Notes: generated by a model from the sequence alone, not told the origin. A stretch of 64,000 bases of DNA from Pseudomonas viridiflava (GCF_900582625.1 NZ_UTIQ01000001.1:558001-622000), one strand, 5' to 3'. Shown: positions 45,275-54,600, counted from the first letter of the stretch. Numbers and translations are program-made.

Positions 45275-45667
45275 CGGGCGCCATTAATCGACTTGCTCGA
45301 TAAATCTGCGCCCATAAAAAAGCCGCCCTCGGGGGGGGCGGCAAATAAAACCAAAGGTGATGAAGGGAGCAAGGCACTGAATTAGTCTCTGAATTCAGTG
45401 CGTTGGGGATTCATCGCGGCCAAGAGTAAGCCCCTGCCCGTCAAACGCACCATTAATAGCGTCGATAGTAAAAATTGAAATAAGCAGTTTTACCGATGGT
45501 TTCAAACCGCGTATTTATCCCATCCGCTGCATAGGCTGGGACTTCCTATAGCTCAATAACGTCCCGCCCGTGGTTCGCCTGCCCGCCAGGCCGACCCGAT
45601 GCGCCGTGCAGCGCCTGCCGCCTTTAGCAACAACAACACATGCCAAGAACCGTTATTGGGAGCACCT
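45275..45667. other. Intergenic region between stressosome operon and oprD-like gene
   Basis: This 393-base gap contains a GC-rich hairpin at about 45322-45342 (gccgccc/gggcggc) flanked by A-rich sequence. Only the minus strand reads a T run beyond it, so as an intrinsic terminator it would act better on leftward transcripts; on the plus strand it is at most a weak end for the operon. The AT-rich part from 45440 to 45560 probably carries the porin promoter. Confidence 0.5.
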
Positions 45668-46924
45668 ATGTTCAATCGCACACGCATCGCGCTGGCCTGC
45701 GCGCTGGCATCGCTGAGTCTTTCGCCGGCGTTTGCCAGTGAGCAATCCGAGTCCAAGGGCTTCGTTGAAGACAGCAGCCTTAACCTGCTGCTGCGCAACG
45801 CCTACTTCAACCGTGACTACAAAAACGGCGCCGCCGACCGCAAGGTCTGGGGCCAGGGCTTTATCGGTACGTTCGAGTCCGGTTTCACCCAGGGCACGGT
45901 CGGCTTTGGCGTTGACGCCTATGGCCTGCTGGGCATCAAGCTCGACAGCGGCCGTGGTCGCAATTATGGCGCCTTCTTCGACACCGATAGCGACGGCCAC
46001 CCGGTAGACGACCTGTCTGAAGCGGGCGGCGTGGTGAAGCTGCGTATCTCCAACACCGTGCTGCGTTACGGCAACCAGTTCCCATCGTTGCCGGTATTGG
46101 CGTACGACGATTCGCGCCTGCTGCCGCAAGCGTTCACCGGCACCCTGGTGACCAGCAAAGAAATCGAAGGCCTTGAACTCAACGCCGGCCGCTTCACCGC
46201 TGACAGCCCAATGGGCGACGCCGCACGCGACCCGAACCGTCTGAAAAGCATCGACGTGATCGGCGGCAGCTATGTGGTCAACGACGCCCTGAGCGTGGCC
46301 GCGTACCACTCCGACGTGGAAGACACCTTCAAGAAGTACTACGGCAACGTGAACTTCACCCAGGTGCTGAGCGAAGACCAGGCGCTGAACCTCGACTTCA
46401 ACATCTACCGCACCGACTACGACGACAACGCCCAAGCGGCGCTGGATTTCGGCGGCGACGGCAACAACGACAGCAACACCCTGTGGAGCCTGGCGGCCAA
46501 ATACAGCGTCGGCGCTCACGCCTTTATCGTGGCGCACCAGCGCAGCAGCGGCGACGCGGGCTACGCCTATGACTACGGCGACGGCGGCAGCACTATTTAC
46601 GTAGCCAACTCCTACTACTCCGACTTCAACCTGAAAGATGAAGAGTCGTGGCAGGTCAGCTACGAGCTGGACTTCACCGAGTACGGCGTCGCCGGCCTGA
46701 GCTACAAAACCGCCTACGTGCGCGGCAGCAACATTGATGCCGGTGGCGAGCAGGACGGCACCGAGCGCGAATTCTTCAACCAGGTGAAATACGTGGTGCA
46801 GGACGGCTCGTTGAAAAACCTGTCGCTGAAACTGCGTAACTCGATCTACCGTGCCGACCGCGACGTCGGCCCGAACCTGAACGAAGTTCGCGCGTTTGTG
46901 GAATACCCGCTGGAAATCTTCTGA
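45668..46924 (+). CDS. OprD-family outer-membrane porin
   Basis: A 418-residue porin. A signal peptide (RIALACALASLSLSPAFA) precedes a barrel with family hallmarks SLNLLLRNAYFNRDYK, GFESGFTQGTVGFGVDAY-like sequence and RYGNQFPSLPVLAYDDSRLL. It ends RAFVEYPLEIF, with a terminal Phe as required for barrel assembly. OprD-family porins take up basic amino acids, carboxylates or aromatics; the class cannot be told here. The ATG at 45668 has weak Shine-Dalgarno sequence (tgggagcacct). A strong terminator follows. Confidence 0.92.
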   Translation: MFNRTRIALACALASLSLSPAFASEQSESKGFVEDSSLNLLLRNAYFNRDYKNGAADRKVWGQGFIGTFESGFTQGTVGFGVDAYGLLGIKLDSGRGRNYGAFFDTDSDGHPVDDLSEAGGVVKLRISNTVLRYGNQFPSLPVLAYDDSRLLPQAFTGTLVTSKEIEGLELNAGRFTADSPMGDAARDPNRLKSIDVIGGSYVVNDALSVAAYHSDVEDTFKKYYGNVNFTQVLSEDQALNLDFNIYRTDYDDNAQAALDFGGDGNNDSNTLWSLAAKYSVGAHAFIVAHQRSSGDAGYAYDYGDGGSTIYVANSYYSDFNLKDEESWQVSYELDFTEYGVAGLSYKTAYVRGSNIDAGGEQDGTEREFFNQVKYVVQDGSLKNLSLKLRNSIYRADRDVGPNLNEVRAFVEYPLEIF

Positions 46925-46963
46925 CAACCGCGCCGGCATCGCTCGGCGCCACGTTGACAGCGT

Positions 46964-47006
46964 ACGGGGTGAGCAGTGGGAAACCGCTGTTCACCCCGTT
47001 TTCGTT
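46964..47006 (+). terminator. Intrinsic terminator of the oprD-like gene
   Basis: acggggtgagcag pairs with ctgttcaccccgt (one G-U) across a ten-base loop, followed by ttttcgttt. The 13-bp stem is strong. Confidence 0.85.
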
Positions 47007-47097
47007 TCAGCACATCGGTGCAAGCAGCCAGCGCCTTAACCCGCCACTATCGAGCCTTCCCAAATGGGCCTGCGTGCCCACCTGACAGAGGCTCGCC

Positions 47098-48102
47098 ATG
47101 CGCACCACTCGCTCGAACGCCGCGTTGTTGCTCACTCCATTTCTACTGCTGGGCGCAGCCCTGGCACCGTTTGCCGCACAGGCAACACCGCCTGCACAGA
47201 TAAAAACCCAAGCGCCCGGTTTCCAGCGCGTGGCGGTGGGCGACTATGAAGTAACGGCGTTGTTCGACGGTTACAACGACCTTGGGCCGTCGTTGCTCAA
47301 AGGCTTGTCGCAGAAAGAAATCCGCGCGCTGCTGGCACGCAAAAACATCACCTCGGTCGGCGTACAAACGGCGTTCAACGCCTTTCTGATCAACACCGGC
47401 AAGAACCTGGTGCTGGTTGATACCGGCGCCGGCAAATGCATCGGCCCGACTGCTGGCGGCTTGCCGGACGTTATCCGCGCGGCGGGCTACAGCCCCGATC
47501 AAGTCGACACCGTACTGCTCACCCACATGCACCTGGACCACGTGTGCGGCCTGGTCGACGACAAGGGCGCGGCGGTATTTGCCAACGCCGATGTGTACGC
47601 GGCAAAAGCCGAAGCCGACTTCTGGCTGAGCAAGGAAAACCTCACGAAAGCACCGAAAGAAGCGCAGGGCTTCTTCCAGATCGCGCAGAACTCCACCGCG
47701 CCGTATGCAGCAGCCGGCCACCTGAAAACCTTCACGCCGGGCCAGGAGCCGATTGCTGGCGTAAGCACCCTGAATCTGGCCGGCCACACGCCGGGCAGCA
47801 CTGGCTATGCCTTCGAGTCGAACGGGCAACGCATCATTTTTATGGGCGACATCATTCACAGCTTCGCCGTGCAGTTTGCCCATCCGGAAGTGAGCATCGG
47901 CTTTGATAACAACGGCACCGAAGCCATCGCCGCGCGCAAGAAGCTGTTCACCCAAGTGGCGCGTGACAACACCTGGGTGGCCGCCGCCCACCTGCCCTTT
48001 CCGGCCATCGGCCATATCCGCGTAGAGGGCAAAGGCTTCGCCTGGGTGTCGGTGGAATTCGGGCCGTATCAGCGCGCCGCGAAAGTACCGTTGGTGGAAT
48101 AA
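47098..48102 (+). CDS. Exported metallo-beta-lactamase-fold hydrolase
   Basis: A 334-residue MBL-fold protein with a signal peptide (LLLTPFLLLGAALAPFAAQA). The metal-binding motif THMHLDHVCGL lies at residues 142-152 (His143, His145, Asp147, His148), followed by GHTPGSTGYAF and GDIIHS, which supply later ligands. The overall pattern resembles the quorum-quenching and organophosphate-degrading branch of periplasmic MBL enzymes, but substrate specificity cannot be read from sequence. It lies 173 bases after the porin, past a strong terminator, so it probably has its own promoter, and it converges on the EAL gene. Confidence 0.9.
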   Translation: MRTTRSNAALLLTPFLLLGAALAPFAAQATPPAQIKTQAPGFQRVAVGDYEVTALFDGYNDLGPSLLKGLSQKEIRALLARKNITSVGVQTAFNAFLINTGKNLVLVDTGAGKCIGPTAGGLPDVIRAAGYSPDQVDTVLLTHMHLDHVCGLVDDKGAAVFANADVYAAKAEADFWLSKENLTKAPKEAQGFFQIAQNSTAPYAAAGHLKTFTPGQEPIAGVSTLNLAGHTPGSTGYAFESNGQRIIFMGDIIHSFAVQFAHPEVSIGFDNNGTEAIAARKKLFTQVARDNTWVAAAHLPFPAIGHIRVEGKGFAWVSVEFGPYQRAAKVPLVE

Positions 48103-48111
48103 CGCCTGGGC

Positions 48112-49458
48112 TCAGGCATTGCGCCCGCTGGTGAATTCGGTGAAGGCCACCAGCGGCAGCGGTTTGCTGAACAGGTAGCCTTGGAATTGCTGGCAACCGT
48201 TGTCGAGCAGAAATTGATGCTGGGCAGCGGTTTCCACGCCTTCGGCAATCACCGTCAGGCCCATGTTGCTGCCCAGGCCGATGACCGTGCGCACAATCGC
48301 CTCGCTGTTGTGGTCGGTAAGCACATCGCAGACGAACGATTGGTCGATCTTCAGCTTGGTCAACGGCAGCTGTTTGAGATGGCTGAGGGATGAGTAGCCG
48401 GTGCCAAAGTCGTCCAGGGCAAAGGTGACGCCATGGCTCACCAGGTTGGCCATTTTGCGCGACAGCTCCTCCATGTCTTTGACCACCATGGTTTCGGTGA
48501 CCTCCAGTTCCAGGCGACTGGGGTCGATGCCGGAGCGCTTGATCAGCGCCAGCATGTCGGACTCGAAACCGGCCTGATTGAACTGCTTCTGGCTGATGTT
48601 CACCGCCAGACACAGGTGCTGCATGGCCGGTTCGTCCATCCAGATGCGCAACTGCGCGCACGCCGTTTCCAGCACCCACTTGCCAATTGGAATGATCAGA
48701 CCGGTTTCTTCAGCATGGGGAATGAACTTGCCCGGCGCGATCATGCCGCGCTTGGGGTGAAACCAGCGCAGTAAGCCTTCGGCGCCGATAACCCGCCCGT
48801 GCACGTCCAGCTGCGGCTGGTAGTGCAATTGAAACTGGCCGCTGGATAGCGCCTCAAGCAATTCGCTTTCCCAGGCCGAACGCTGCACCGCGTCGGTCTG
48901 CAACACATGCAGCATGGCGAACAGCGACAGGATGGCCGCCCAGGTATTCACCCACGTGCCGGGGCCGCGCGTTGCATCCGGCAGGCTGTGGCCGGGCACC
49001 GGCGTCCAGTAACTGCCGGCCAACCCGATAAAGGCCAGCAAACACAGGGCGATAACGCTGTAGCGCAGCCAGCGCGGTTCGTCGCGAAACGCCATCATCG
49101 CGGCCACCCCCAAAGGCAGCAGATACAAATGGGTGGACCGCGGAATGGTGGCGTTCGGCACGTCCAGCACCAGGGAAATGCCAATGATCACCAGCAACAA
49201 AACGGCGAACAGCAGCAACCGCGCGGTGCGGTCGTAGTGCACCCAGCTCAAAACAAAAACGGCCACGCCCGTGCCCATCAGCACCAGGTCGATGCCGACA
49301 ATCAACCAATGGCCGTGCAAGGAAAAATAGACCGCCCAGATGCCGCCCAGCACCCACATCACGAAGCTGGCCAGCACGCGCACACGTCTTTCGCGCCGGT
49401 GATGGATAAGCGACAGGTCGGAGGAATTCCAGAATTGCTGTAAGCGCTTGCCAGCCAT
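48112..49458 (-). CDS. Membrane EAL-domain phosphodiesterase (EGL variant)
   Basis: A 448-residue protein with about six N-terminal membrane helices (residues 25-185; [35 protein letters not shown]) and a C-terminal EAL domain (190-448). The signature is EGLLRW (about residue 227) rather than EALLRW. Other catalytic residues look intact: [36 protein letters not shown] and VIAEGVET. It is therefore probably an active cyclic di-GMP phosphodiesterase, though the Gly substitution leaves some doubt. No GGDEF domain is attached. It converges with the MBL gene. Confidence 0.88.
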   Translation of the reverse strand: MAGKRLQQFWNSSDLSLIHHRRERRVRVLASFVMWVLGGIWAVYFSLHGHWLIVGIDLVLMGTGVAVFVLSWVHYDRTARLLLFAVLLLVIIGISLVLDVPNATIPRSTHLYLLPLGVAAMMAFRDEPRWLRYSVIALCLLAFIGLAGSYWTPVPGHSLPDATRGPGTWVNTWAAILSLFAMLHVLQTDAVQRSAWESELLEALSSGQFQLHYQPQLDVHGRVIGAEGLLRWFHPKRGMIAPGKFIPHAEETGLIIPIGKWVLETACAQLRIWMDEPAMQHLCLAVNISQKQFNQAGFESDMLALIKRSGIDPSRLELEVTETMVVKDMEELSRKMANLVSHGVTFALDDFGTGYSSLSHLKQLPLTKLKIDQSFVCDVLTDHNSEAIVRTVIGLGSNMGLTVIAEGVETAAQHQFLLDNGCQQFQGYLFSKPLPLVAFTEFTSGRNA

Positions 49459-49637
49459 CAGCGGCGACCCATCTCAAGGAAAACCATGGTGGCAACACTC
49501 CAGAAACGCCGCTCGCGAACACGGCGAAAACAACGGAATAGGCGGTTGGAAGGGACTGAAGAGCACGCGCTTTCACACGCGTGTTCAGTTAAGGAATATA
49601 GCCAGCCCCTCCCATTGCGCAATACACCCGTGGCGGC

Positions 49638-49979
49638 TCAGGGCGCCAATTGCTCGTAAGCCTCCAGCGCTTTGAGCGAGTACACGTAGGCGGCGCCGGC
49701 ATTTAGGGAAATGGCCGTGGCCAGGGTTTGCGCCAGCTCTGCCTCGGTTGCTCCAGCCTTGCGCGCCGCTTGCACGTGCACACCAATACAGCCGTCGCAG
49801 CGGGTGGTGATGGCCACGGCGATGGCGATCAGCTCGCGGGTTTTTGCATCCAGCGCATCGCCTTCGGCCGCGGCGTCGCTCAAAGCGCCATAGGCCTGCA
49901 GCATTTTCGGGTGGGTTTTGCCGAGTTTGCCAAAGGCTTTTTTCACGGCGGGAACATATTCAGACCAGTTGAAGAGCAT
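49638..49979 (-). CDS. AhpD-like carboxymuconolactone decarboxylase-family protein
   Basis: A 113-residue protein of the AhpD/CMD fold. It keeps the catalytic pattern Cys61-x-x-Cys64-x-x-x-His68 (TRCDGCIGVH), the hallmark of peroxidase-type AhpD-like members rather than true lactone decarboxylases. It would take part in antioxidant thiol chemistry in the cytoplasm. It diverges from an AraC regulator, with 121 bases between the start codons. Confidence 0.9.
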   Translation of the reverse strand: MLFNWSEYVPAVKKAFGKLGKTHPKMLQAYGALSDAAAEGDALDAKTRELIAIAVAITTRCDGCIGVHVQAARKAGATEAELAQTLATAISLNAGAAYVYSLKALEAYEQLAP

Positions 49980-50100
49980 GGTGGATTCTCCTATGTTTGC
50001 GGCGGGCTGCCGGTGGCCTCAAGGCCGACGAACACAGTGTCGGCCGTTCGCTTGGTGCGGGTTTTTCCGCAACGCCCATCCATTTGCCGAATCGTCCCAA

Positions 50101-51033
50101 ATGCATGCTTTCGACCATCTGATTGCCCTGGCCAACCTGCGCGGCGTGCTCGACTTGCACTGCCAATTGCAAGGCGATTGGGCCTTGAACCACCCGCCGT
50201 TGCCCGCTGGGCAAGCCAGTTATCACGTGATTCTTGAAGGCCAATGCCGCCTGGAATTGCCCGGTCAGGCGCCCGTGCCACTGCGTGCCGGTGATGTGGT
50301 GTTGCTGCCGCGAAGCGCCGTCCATGTACTGGCAGCGGGAGATGCCGGACGAAGCAGCACGTCCGCGTTGCGCAAACTCGCCGAACCAGGGCGCATTACC
50401 CAATTGCGCAACGGCGCCGGCAGCGGCGAATTGAACATGCTGTGTGGGCGTATCGATTACTTGCCTAACGCCACCTTGCTGGCGGCACTGCCGGAGGTGC
50501 TGGTCATCAACGCCAGCGCGCCGCCCCAACACGAGCGGCTCAACGCCCTTATCACCCTCATGCGCCTTGAAGCCGAGGGGCAGCAAGTGGCCAATCAGTC
50601 GGTGGTCGACGGGCTTTCGGTGATTCTGTTTACCCTGGTGTTGCGCCATGTCTGTGAGCACCAGCACGAACTGCCAGGCGTATTTGCGCTGCTGCGCGAC
50701 AAGCGCCTGGCCAAGGCGGCGCAGGCATTACTGGCCGACTTGAGTCAGGCCTGGTCGGTGGAAAGTTTGGCGGAGTCCGCGAGCATGTCGCGCTCCAATT
50801 TCGTCCGTGCGTTCGTCGCCGCCACCGGCATTGCGCCGGCCACTTGGCTGATGCAACTACGCATCGAGCGCGCTCAGCTATTGTTAAAGCGAAGCGCTGC
50901 GCCGGTGAGTGACATCGCGCTGGCGGTGGGCTACCCCACCCTCAGCTCGTTCAGCCGAATGTTCAAACAGCAAACCGGCGAAACGCCCGCACAGCATCGG
51001 CTACGGGTGACGACTGCCTCACAGCAACAATGA
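50101..51033 (+). CDS. AraC-family regulator with cupin N-domain
   Basis: A 310-residue AraC regulator. The N-terminal cupin_6-type domain (about 1-175) includes GQASYHVILEGQCRLELPGQ and LRAGDVVLLP; the C-terminal HTH region (about 210-305) includes WSVESLAESASMSRSNFVRA and VSDIALAVGYPTLSSFSRMF. I chose the ATG at 50101 because the longer frame from 49918 covers the divergent promoter. Regulators of this group usually control the neighbouring oxidoreductase or AhpD-like gene, which fits here. Confidence 0.9.
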   Translation: MHAFDHLIALANLRGVLDLHCQLQGDWALNHPPLPAGQASYHVILEGQCRLELPGQAPVPLRAGDVVLLPRSAVHVLAAGDAGRSSTSALRKLAEPGRITQLRNGAGSGELNMLCGRIDYLPNATLLAALPEVLVINASAPPQHERLNALITLMRLEAEGQQVANQSVVDGLSVILFTLVLRHVCEHQHELPGVFALLRDKRLAKAAQALLADLSQAWSVESLAESASMSRSNFVRAFVAATGIAPATWLMQLRIERAQLLLKRSAAPVSDIALAVGYPTLSSFSRMFKQQTGETPAQHRLRVTTASQQQ

Positions 51034-51101
51034 GCAGCCTGTCACATTCCGCGCCGTTGAATTATCCTTGGCTTCGTCGGATTTTTCCCAGAGGGTCATT
51101 A

Positions 51102-51371
51102 ATGGCCAGAATGATCTTCCCTGCCGCTTGCGCCAGGTTACAAAACCACTTCGCGCCGCTTGGCTTCGAAGGCGTATTGAGCTCGCCGACCTCCATGACC
51201 GCCCGGGTCTACGACCCGCAAACAGGCGAAAATCTGGTGGTGATCACCTGCATTCCGTGCGGCGCCACGCTGTCGGAAGACGATGTGGAAATCATCGCCC
51301 AGGCCATCGAAATCGAGATTGAAGTGCTGCAATTCCGCGCAAAGCGGGCCAGCGACAGCCGATCCGGTTAA
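51102..51371 (+). CDS. DUF1652-like small protein
   Basis: An 89-residue protein (MARMIFPAACARLQNHFAPL) resembling the Pseudomonas DUF1652 family, with the typical GVLSSPTSMTARVYDPQTGE and TCIPCGATLSEDDVEIIA stretches. Function unknown. The start at 51102 follows cagagggtcatta and puts the family motif at the N-terminus; an upstream start at 51030 would overlap the AraC gene. Confidence 0.75.
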   Translation: MARMIFPAACARLQNHFAPLGFEGVLSSPTSMTARVYDPQTGENLVVITCIPCGATLSEDDVEIIAQAIEIEIEVLQFRAKRASDSRSG

Positions 51372-51400
51372 GCCTCTCCGCCGCCCGGCCCGTTAAGCTT

Positions 51401-51997
51401 CTACAGATACGCAGCAATCGCGGCCATCGCCCGTTCCACGTAACCCTCTTTCTCTCCCACAGGCGCCACGTAATGGATGGCCGCTTCTGCTGCGTCGAGC
51501 CCTTCAAGGCGGGCGATGGTCCAGGCCGCCAAGTATTGCGACGCTAGGCAGCCTCCCGCCGTGGCGACGTTGCCATTGGCGAAGAACGGCTGGTTCAACA
51601 CATCGACACCCGCCTCCATCACCCACGGTTTGGTAGTCAGGTCGGTGCAGGCGACGCCGCCTTGCAGCAGGCCGAGCTTGGCCAGAATCAATGTGCCGGA
51701 GCATTGCGCGCCAATCAGTTGTCGCGCGGGGTCCAGTTGCAGTTGCGCCATCAGCTCGGCGGACTGCACCACCTCGCGCGTCGCAATACCGCTACCCACA
51801 AGCACCGCATCCGCTTCGCACGCCTGCTCCAGGGAAATATGCGCATCCATCCATACGCCATTCATTGACCGCACCCGCGCCGACGGGCTGGCGATGGACA
51901 CCGTCCAGCCAGGCGTTTTCACGCGCTGCAAAATGCCGAAAGGAATCAGGGAGTCGAGTTCGTTAAAACCGTCAAAGGTCAGAATGGCGATGTGCAT
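51401..51997 (-). CDS. DJ-1/PfpI-family protein
   Basis: A 198-residue protein of the DJ-1/PfpI superfamily. The nucleophile elbow is GAQCSGT, with Cys99. The N-terminal strand MHIAILTFDGFNELDSLI and the VLVGSG stretch support the fold. The start at 51997 is chosen over 52030 since it coincides with the family's first strand. Members act as glyoxalases, proteases, isonitrile hydratases or as regulators; which applies cannot be told. Divergent from the epimerase gene. Confidence 0.87.
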   Translation of the reverse strand: MHIAILTFDGFNELDSLIPFGILQRVKTPGWTVSIASPSARVRSMNGVWMDAHISLEQACEADAVLVGSGIATREVVQSAELMAQLQLDPARQLIGAQCSGTLILAKLGLLQGGVACTDLTTKPWVMEAGVDVLNQPFFANGNVATAGGCLASQYLAAWTIARLEGLDAAEAAIHYVAPVGEKEGYVERAMAAIAAYL

Positions 51998-52128
51998 GGA
52001 GGCGTCCGTTCGAGAGTGGCTCGCCGGCATCTTATTCAGCCTTGCTCAGCACAATCAACGAATGGTTGCATCAGCCCCGCTGCTATCATCCAGCCAGCAA
52101 CTTCCTCGCAACGGCACAGGCGATTCCC

Positions 52129-53529
52129 ATGCAACGCGCAGACAAAACCCGCCTCAGACCCTGGCTTATTTTCTGGCTCTACGCGGTGGCGGTCGGCCAT
52201 CTGGTGGGCGGATTGTTGATGACATACGTGGGCGATGCCGCCGCGTTGGCCGATTACCACCGCAACATCGAACTTGCGTTTCAAAGCAGCGGCACAGCGG
52301 CCAACCTGCACGGCCTGCAAGTGTGGTGGTTCGCCTTGTTCGGCGCCACGGTGCAAAGCTACGCGCTGTTTATGGGCGCGCTGGTGTACCTGGGCAATCG
52401 CTACCGCAGCCGCGTGGCCTGGGGAGCGATGATCGCGGGCGTGGCGTTGTGGGGGCCACAAGACATCTGGATGTCCATGCAGGCGGGCGTGTGGTCACAC
52501 GTCTGGGTCGACGGCTTAGCCATGGTTAGCTTGCTCGTGCCGCTGGTATGGCTGCTGCGCCAAGACAGTGCCCCGGCGGCGCTCAGCCAAGGCCTCAGCG
52601 CCCCAGCGCACAACCCTTTCACCGAACTTGCTCATCAGCGCGTATTGATCACCGGAGGCACCGGATTTATCGGTGAAACGCTGGTCAAGCAACTCTTGGA
52701 CGGCGGGCACGAGGTCACCGTGTTCGCCCGTAACCCGCGGCGCGCCGCCTTCCAATTTAACGGTCGCGCACGGTGCGTTAGCAGCCTTGCCGCGCTGACC
52801 GAATGGGACGCTTTCGACGCCGTCATCAACCTGGCGGGTGCGCCGGTGGCGGGGCCACGTTGGTCGGCCAAGCGTCAGGCGCAACTGCTCGCCAGCCGTG
52901 TGGGTGTCACCGACGCCCTGGTCGCCTGGCTGGAAAAAGCCCGGCACAAACCCACTGTGTGGCTGCAAGCCTCGGCCATCGGCTACTACGGCGTGCGCAG
53001 CCCGGACGAAATGCTGACTGAAGACAGCGCAAAAGGCGGCGGATTTATGGCTGAACTCTGCGCCCGCTGGGAAGCCTCCGCCGCCGCCGTGCAAGCGGCC
53101 GGCCTGCGCCAAGTGGTGATGCGTTTGGGCGTGGTGTTCGGCCCCGGCGGCGCGCTGCAACCGTTGCTGCTGCCCCACCGTTTCGGCCTCGGCGGACGCC
53201 TGGGCAGCGGTAAACAAATGATGAGTTGGATTCATCGCGACGACCTGCTGCGCCTATTCGCCCGTGCGCTCGCCGACTCCAACATGCACGGCACCTACAA
53301 TGCAGTCGCCCCCGAAGCCGTAAGCCAGGCGCAGTTCGCTGCCACCGCGGGTCGCGTGCTTAATCGGCCCGTGTGGCTGCACCTGCCGGCTGCCCCGGTT
53401 CGTTTGCTGGCCGGTGAAATGGCGCAACTGTTTGTCGATGGCCAGAACGTAACGCCGGCTCGGCTGCTGAGCGAAGGCTTCAGCTTCCGCTATCCGGACC
53501 TTGAAGGTGCGCTGCGGGATCTGGCTTAG
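52129..53529 (+). CDS. TIGR01777-family epimerase fused to N-terminal membrane domain
   Basis: A 466-residue two-part protein. Residues about 10-160 contain four hydrophobic helices (WLIFWLYAVAVGHLVGGLLM, GLAMVSLLVPLVWLL). Residues about 170-466 form an extended short-chain dehydrogenase with the nucleotide-binding loop GGTGFIGETLVKQL and the TIGR01777/YfcH signature INLAGAPVAGPRWSAKRQ. The role of this family is poorly known; the old name 'cell division inhibitor' is not supported here. The start ATG at 52129 has only a weak upstream acagg; the frame remains open to 52042. Confidence 0.88.
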   Translation: MQRADKTRLRPWLIFWLYAVAVGHLVGGLLMTYVGDAAALADYHRNIELAFQSSGTAANLHGLQVWWFALFGATVQSYALFMGALVYLGNRYRSRVAWGAMIAGVALWGPQDIWMSMQAGVWSHVWVDGLAMVSLLVPLVWLLRQDSAPAALSQGLSAPAHNPFTELAHQRVLITGGTGFIGETLVKQLLDGGHEVTVFARNPRRAAFQFNGRARCVSSLAALTEWDAFDAVINLAGAPVAGPRWSAKRQAQLLASRVGVTDALVAWLEKARHKPTVWLQASAIGYYGVRSPDEMLTEDSAKGGGFMAELCARWEASAAAVQAAGLRQVVMRLGVVFGPGGALQPLLLPHRFGLGGRLGSGKQMMSWIHRDDLLRLFARALADSNMHGTYNAVAPEAVSQAQFAATAGRVLNRPVWLHLPAAPVRLLAGEMAQLFVDGQNVTPARLLSEGFSFRYPDLEGALRDLA

Positions 53530-53565
53530 TCACTATTCGCTTAGTTACCGAACGAGGAGGAAACG

Positions 53566-53916
53566 ATGGGCACCCGAGGCAACGATAAGCAGATCGATAA
53601 CATCGAGTTCAACGTCGCTGATATCGAACGCAGCAAAGTGTTTTACGGCAGCGTATTTGGCTGGACCTTCACCGACTACGGTCCAACCTATTGTGAATTC
53701 AGCGACGGCCGGCTCACCGGCGGCTTCACCACAGGCGAGCCCGGGCGCCCCGGTGGGCCGTTGGTGATCGTGTATGGCGAAGACCTGGCGGCCACGCAGG
53801 CCCGTGTGGAAGCGGCCGGCGGCACCATCAGCAAAGCAGTATTCAGCTTTCCAGGCGGGCGCCGCTTTCAGTTTCTGGATTTGGATGGGTATGAGTTGGC
53901 GGTGTGGTCGGTTTAG
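53566..53916 (+). CDS. VOC-family (glyoxalase-fold) protein
   Basis: A 116-residue protein with the paired beta-alpha-beta-beta-beta fold of vicinal oxygen chelate proteins: IDNIEFNVADIERSKVFYGS at the start, and FSFPGGRRFQFLDLDGYELA at the end. A gaggaggaaacg ribosome-binding site precedes the ATG. It follows the epimerase gene by 36 bases and may be co-transcribed. Substrate unknown; binding of small toxic compounds or glyoxalase-like activity is typical of the superfamily. Confidence 0.88.
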   Translation: MGTRGNDKQIDNIEFNVADIERSKVFYGSVFGWTFTDYGPTYCEFSDGRLTGGFTTGEPGRPGGPLVIVYGEDLAATQARVEAAGGTISKAVFSFPGGRRFQFLDLDGYELAVWSV

Positions 53917-53918
53917 AT

Positions 53919-54239
53919 CTAGGAGATCCGCGCCAGATGCTTGGCCGTTTCGGGATAAGCATTTAGCAATCGAATCAGCACGGTCGCTTGCGGATTAGGT
54001 TTGGCACGGTTCTGCTCCCAATTTTTTACCGTGCCGGGCGTTGCGTGCAGGTGCTGGGCGAATACCGGCTGCGACATGTTCAGCTTGTTGCGAACAGCAA
54101 TAATTTCTTCGGCCGTAGCTGGCGCCAACGGCTTAATGATCACGTCATGCGTGCGCAGGGTAACCTTCCCTTGGCGTTGTTCAGCCAAGGCATCAAAGCC
54201 TTCCATCAAGTCTGCAAAAATATCGCGCTTTTTGGTCAT
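53919..54239 (-). CDS. higA: HigA-type antitoxin (XRE helix-turn-helix)
   Basis: A 106-residue antitoxin. The C-terminal half contains an XRE helix-turn-helix (IIAVRNKLNMSQPVFAQHLH, TPGTVKNWEQNRAKP). The N-terminal stretch (DIFADLMEGFDALAEQRQGK) is typical of antitoxins encoded after their toxin in HigBA-2-like systems. It would neutralise the toxin and repress the operon. Its start overlaps the toxin stop by four bases. Confidence 0.9.
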   Translation of the reverse strand: MTKKRDIFADLMEGFDALAEQRQGKVTLRTHDVIIKPLAPATAEEIIAVRNKLNMSQPVFAQHLHATPGTVKNWEQNRAKPNPQATVLIRLLNAYPETAKHLARIS

Positions 54240-54580
54240 GGCATTTTTCTCTCTGTTATCTCGGCTTCTAGTCGTTGCTTCAACAGTTTGCGTTGGTCAT
54301 AGCTGAGATCATCGAAATCATCCTTGTCGTAAAGCGTGAACAGCCAGAATTGCGCTCCACACTGCCACCAGTAGTAAATTACCCGCAGCCCTCCCCGCTT
54401 CCCTTTCCCTCTCGCCGCATCGCCGAAGCGAACCTTTCGCAAGCCACCCGTGTTCTGGATGACGTCGCCTACGTCAGGTTGCTGCAGCAACGCTTGCTGA
54501 AAATCTGCAAACGCAACGTCGTCGAAGTGTTCGAGCCGTTGACGCGCGAAGGCGGGCATTTCGATAAACGTAGCTCTCAT
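54236..54580 (-). CDS. higB: HigB/RelE-type toxin
   Basis: A 114-residue RelE-superfamily toxin, expected to cut mRNA at the ribosome. The core GLRKVRFGDAARGKGKRGGL followed by RVIYYWW and LYDKDDFDDLSYDQRKLLKQ matches HigB-2-like toxins. I chose the ATG at 54580; an in-frame TTG at 54592 would add four residues. Toxin-first order with a four-base overlap into higA is standard for HigBA. Confidence 0.88.
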   Translation of the reverse strand: MRATFIEMPAFARQRLEHFDDVAFADFQQALLQQPDVGDVIQNTGGLRKVRFGDAARGKGKRGGLRVIYYWWQCGAQFWLFTLYDKDDFDDLSYDQRKLLKQRLEAEITERKMP

Positions 54581-54585
54581 AAGTA

Positions 54586-54600
54586 TGCGCAACTTGCGTA
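54586..54600 (-). promoter_or_regulatory. Dyad at the higBA start, possible HigA operator
   Basis: tgcgcaa and ttgcgta form an imperfect 7-1-7 inverted repeat immediately upstream of the toxin ATG. Antitoxins of this type repress by binding such dyads near the promoter. Inferred from position and symmetry only. Confidence 0.35.

Noticed and set aside
45317..45350. GC hairpin as a plus-strand terminator of the stressosome operon
   Set aside because: The stem is followed by A-rich and not T-rich sequence on the plus strand, so it does not fit an intrinsic terminator in that direction.
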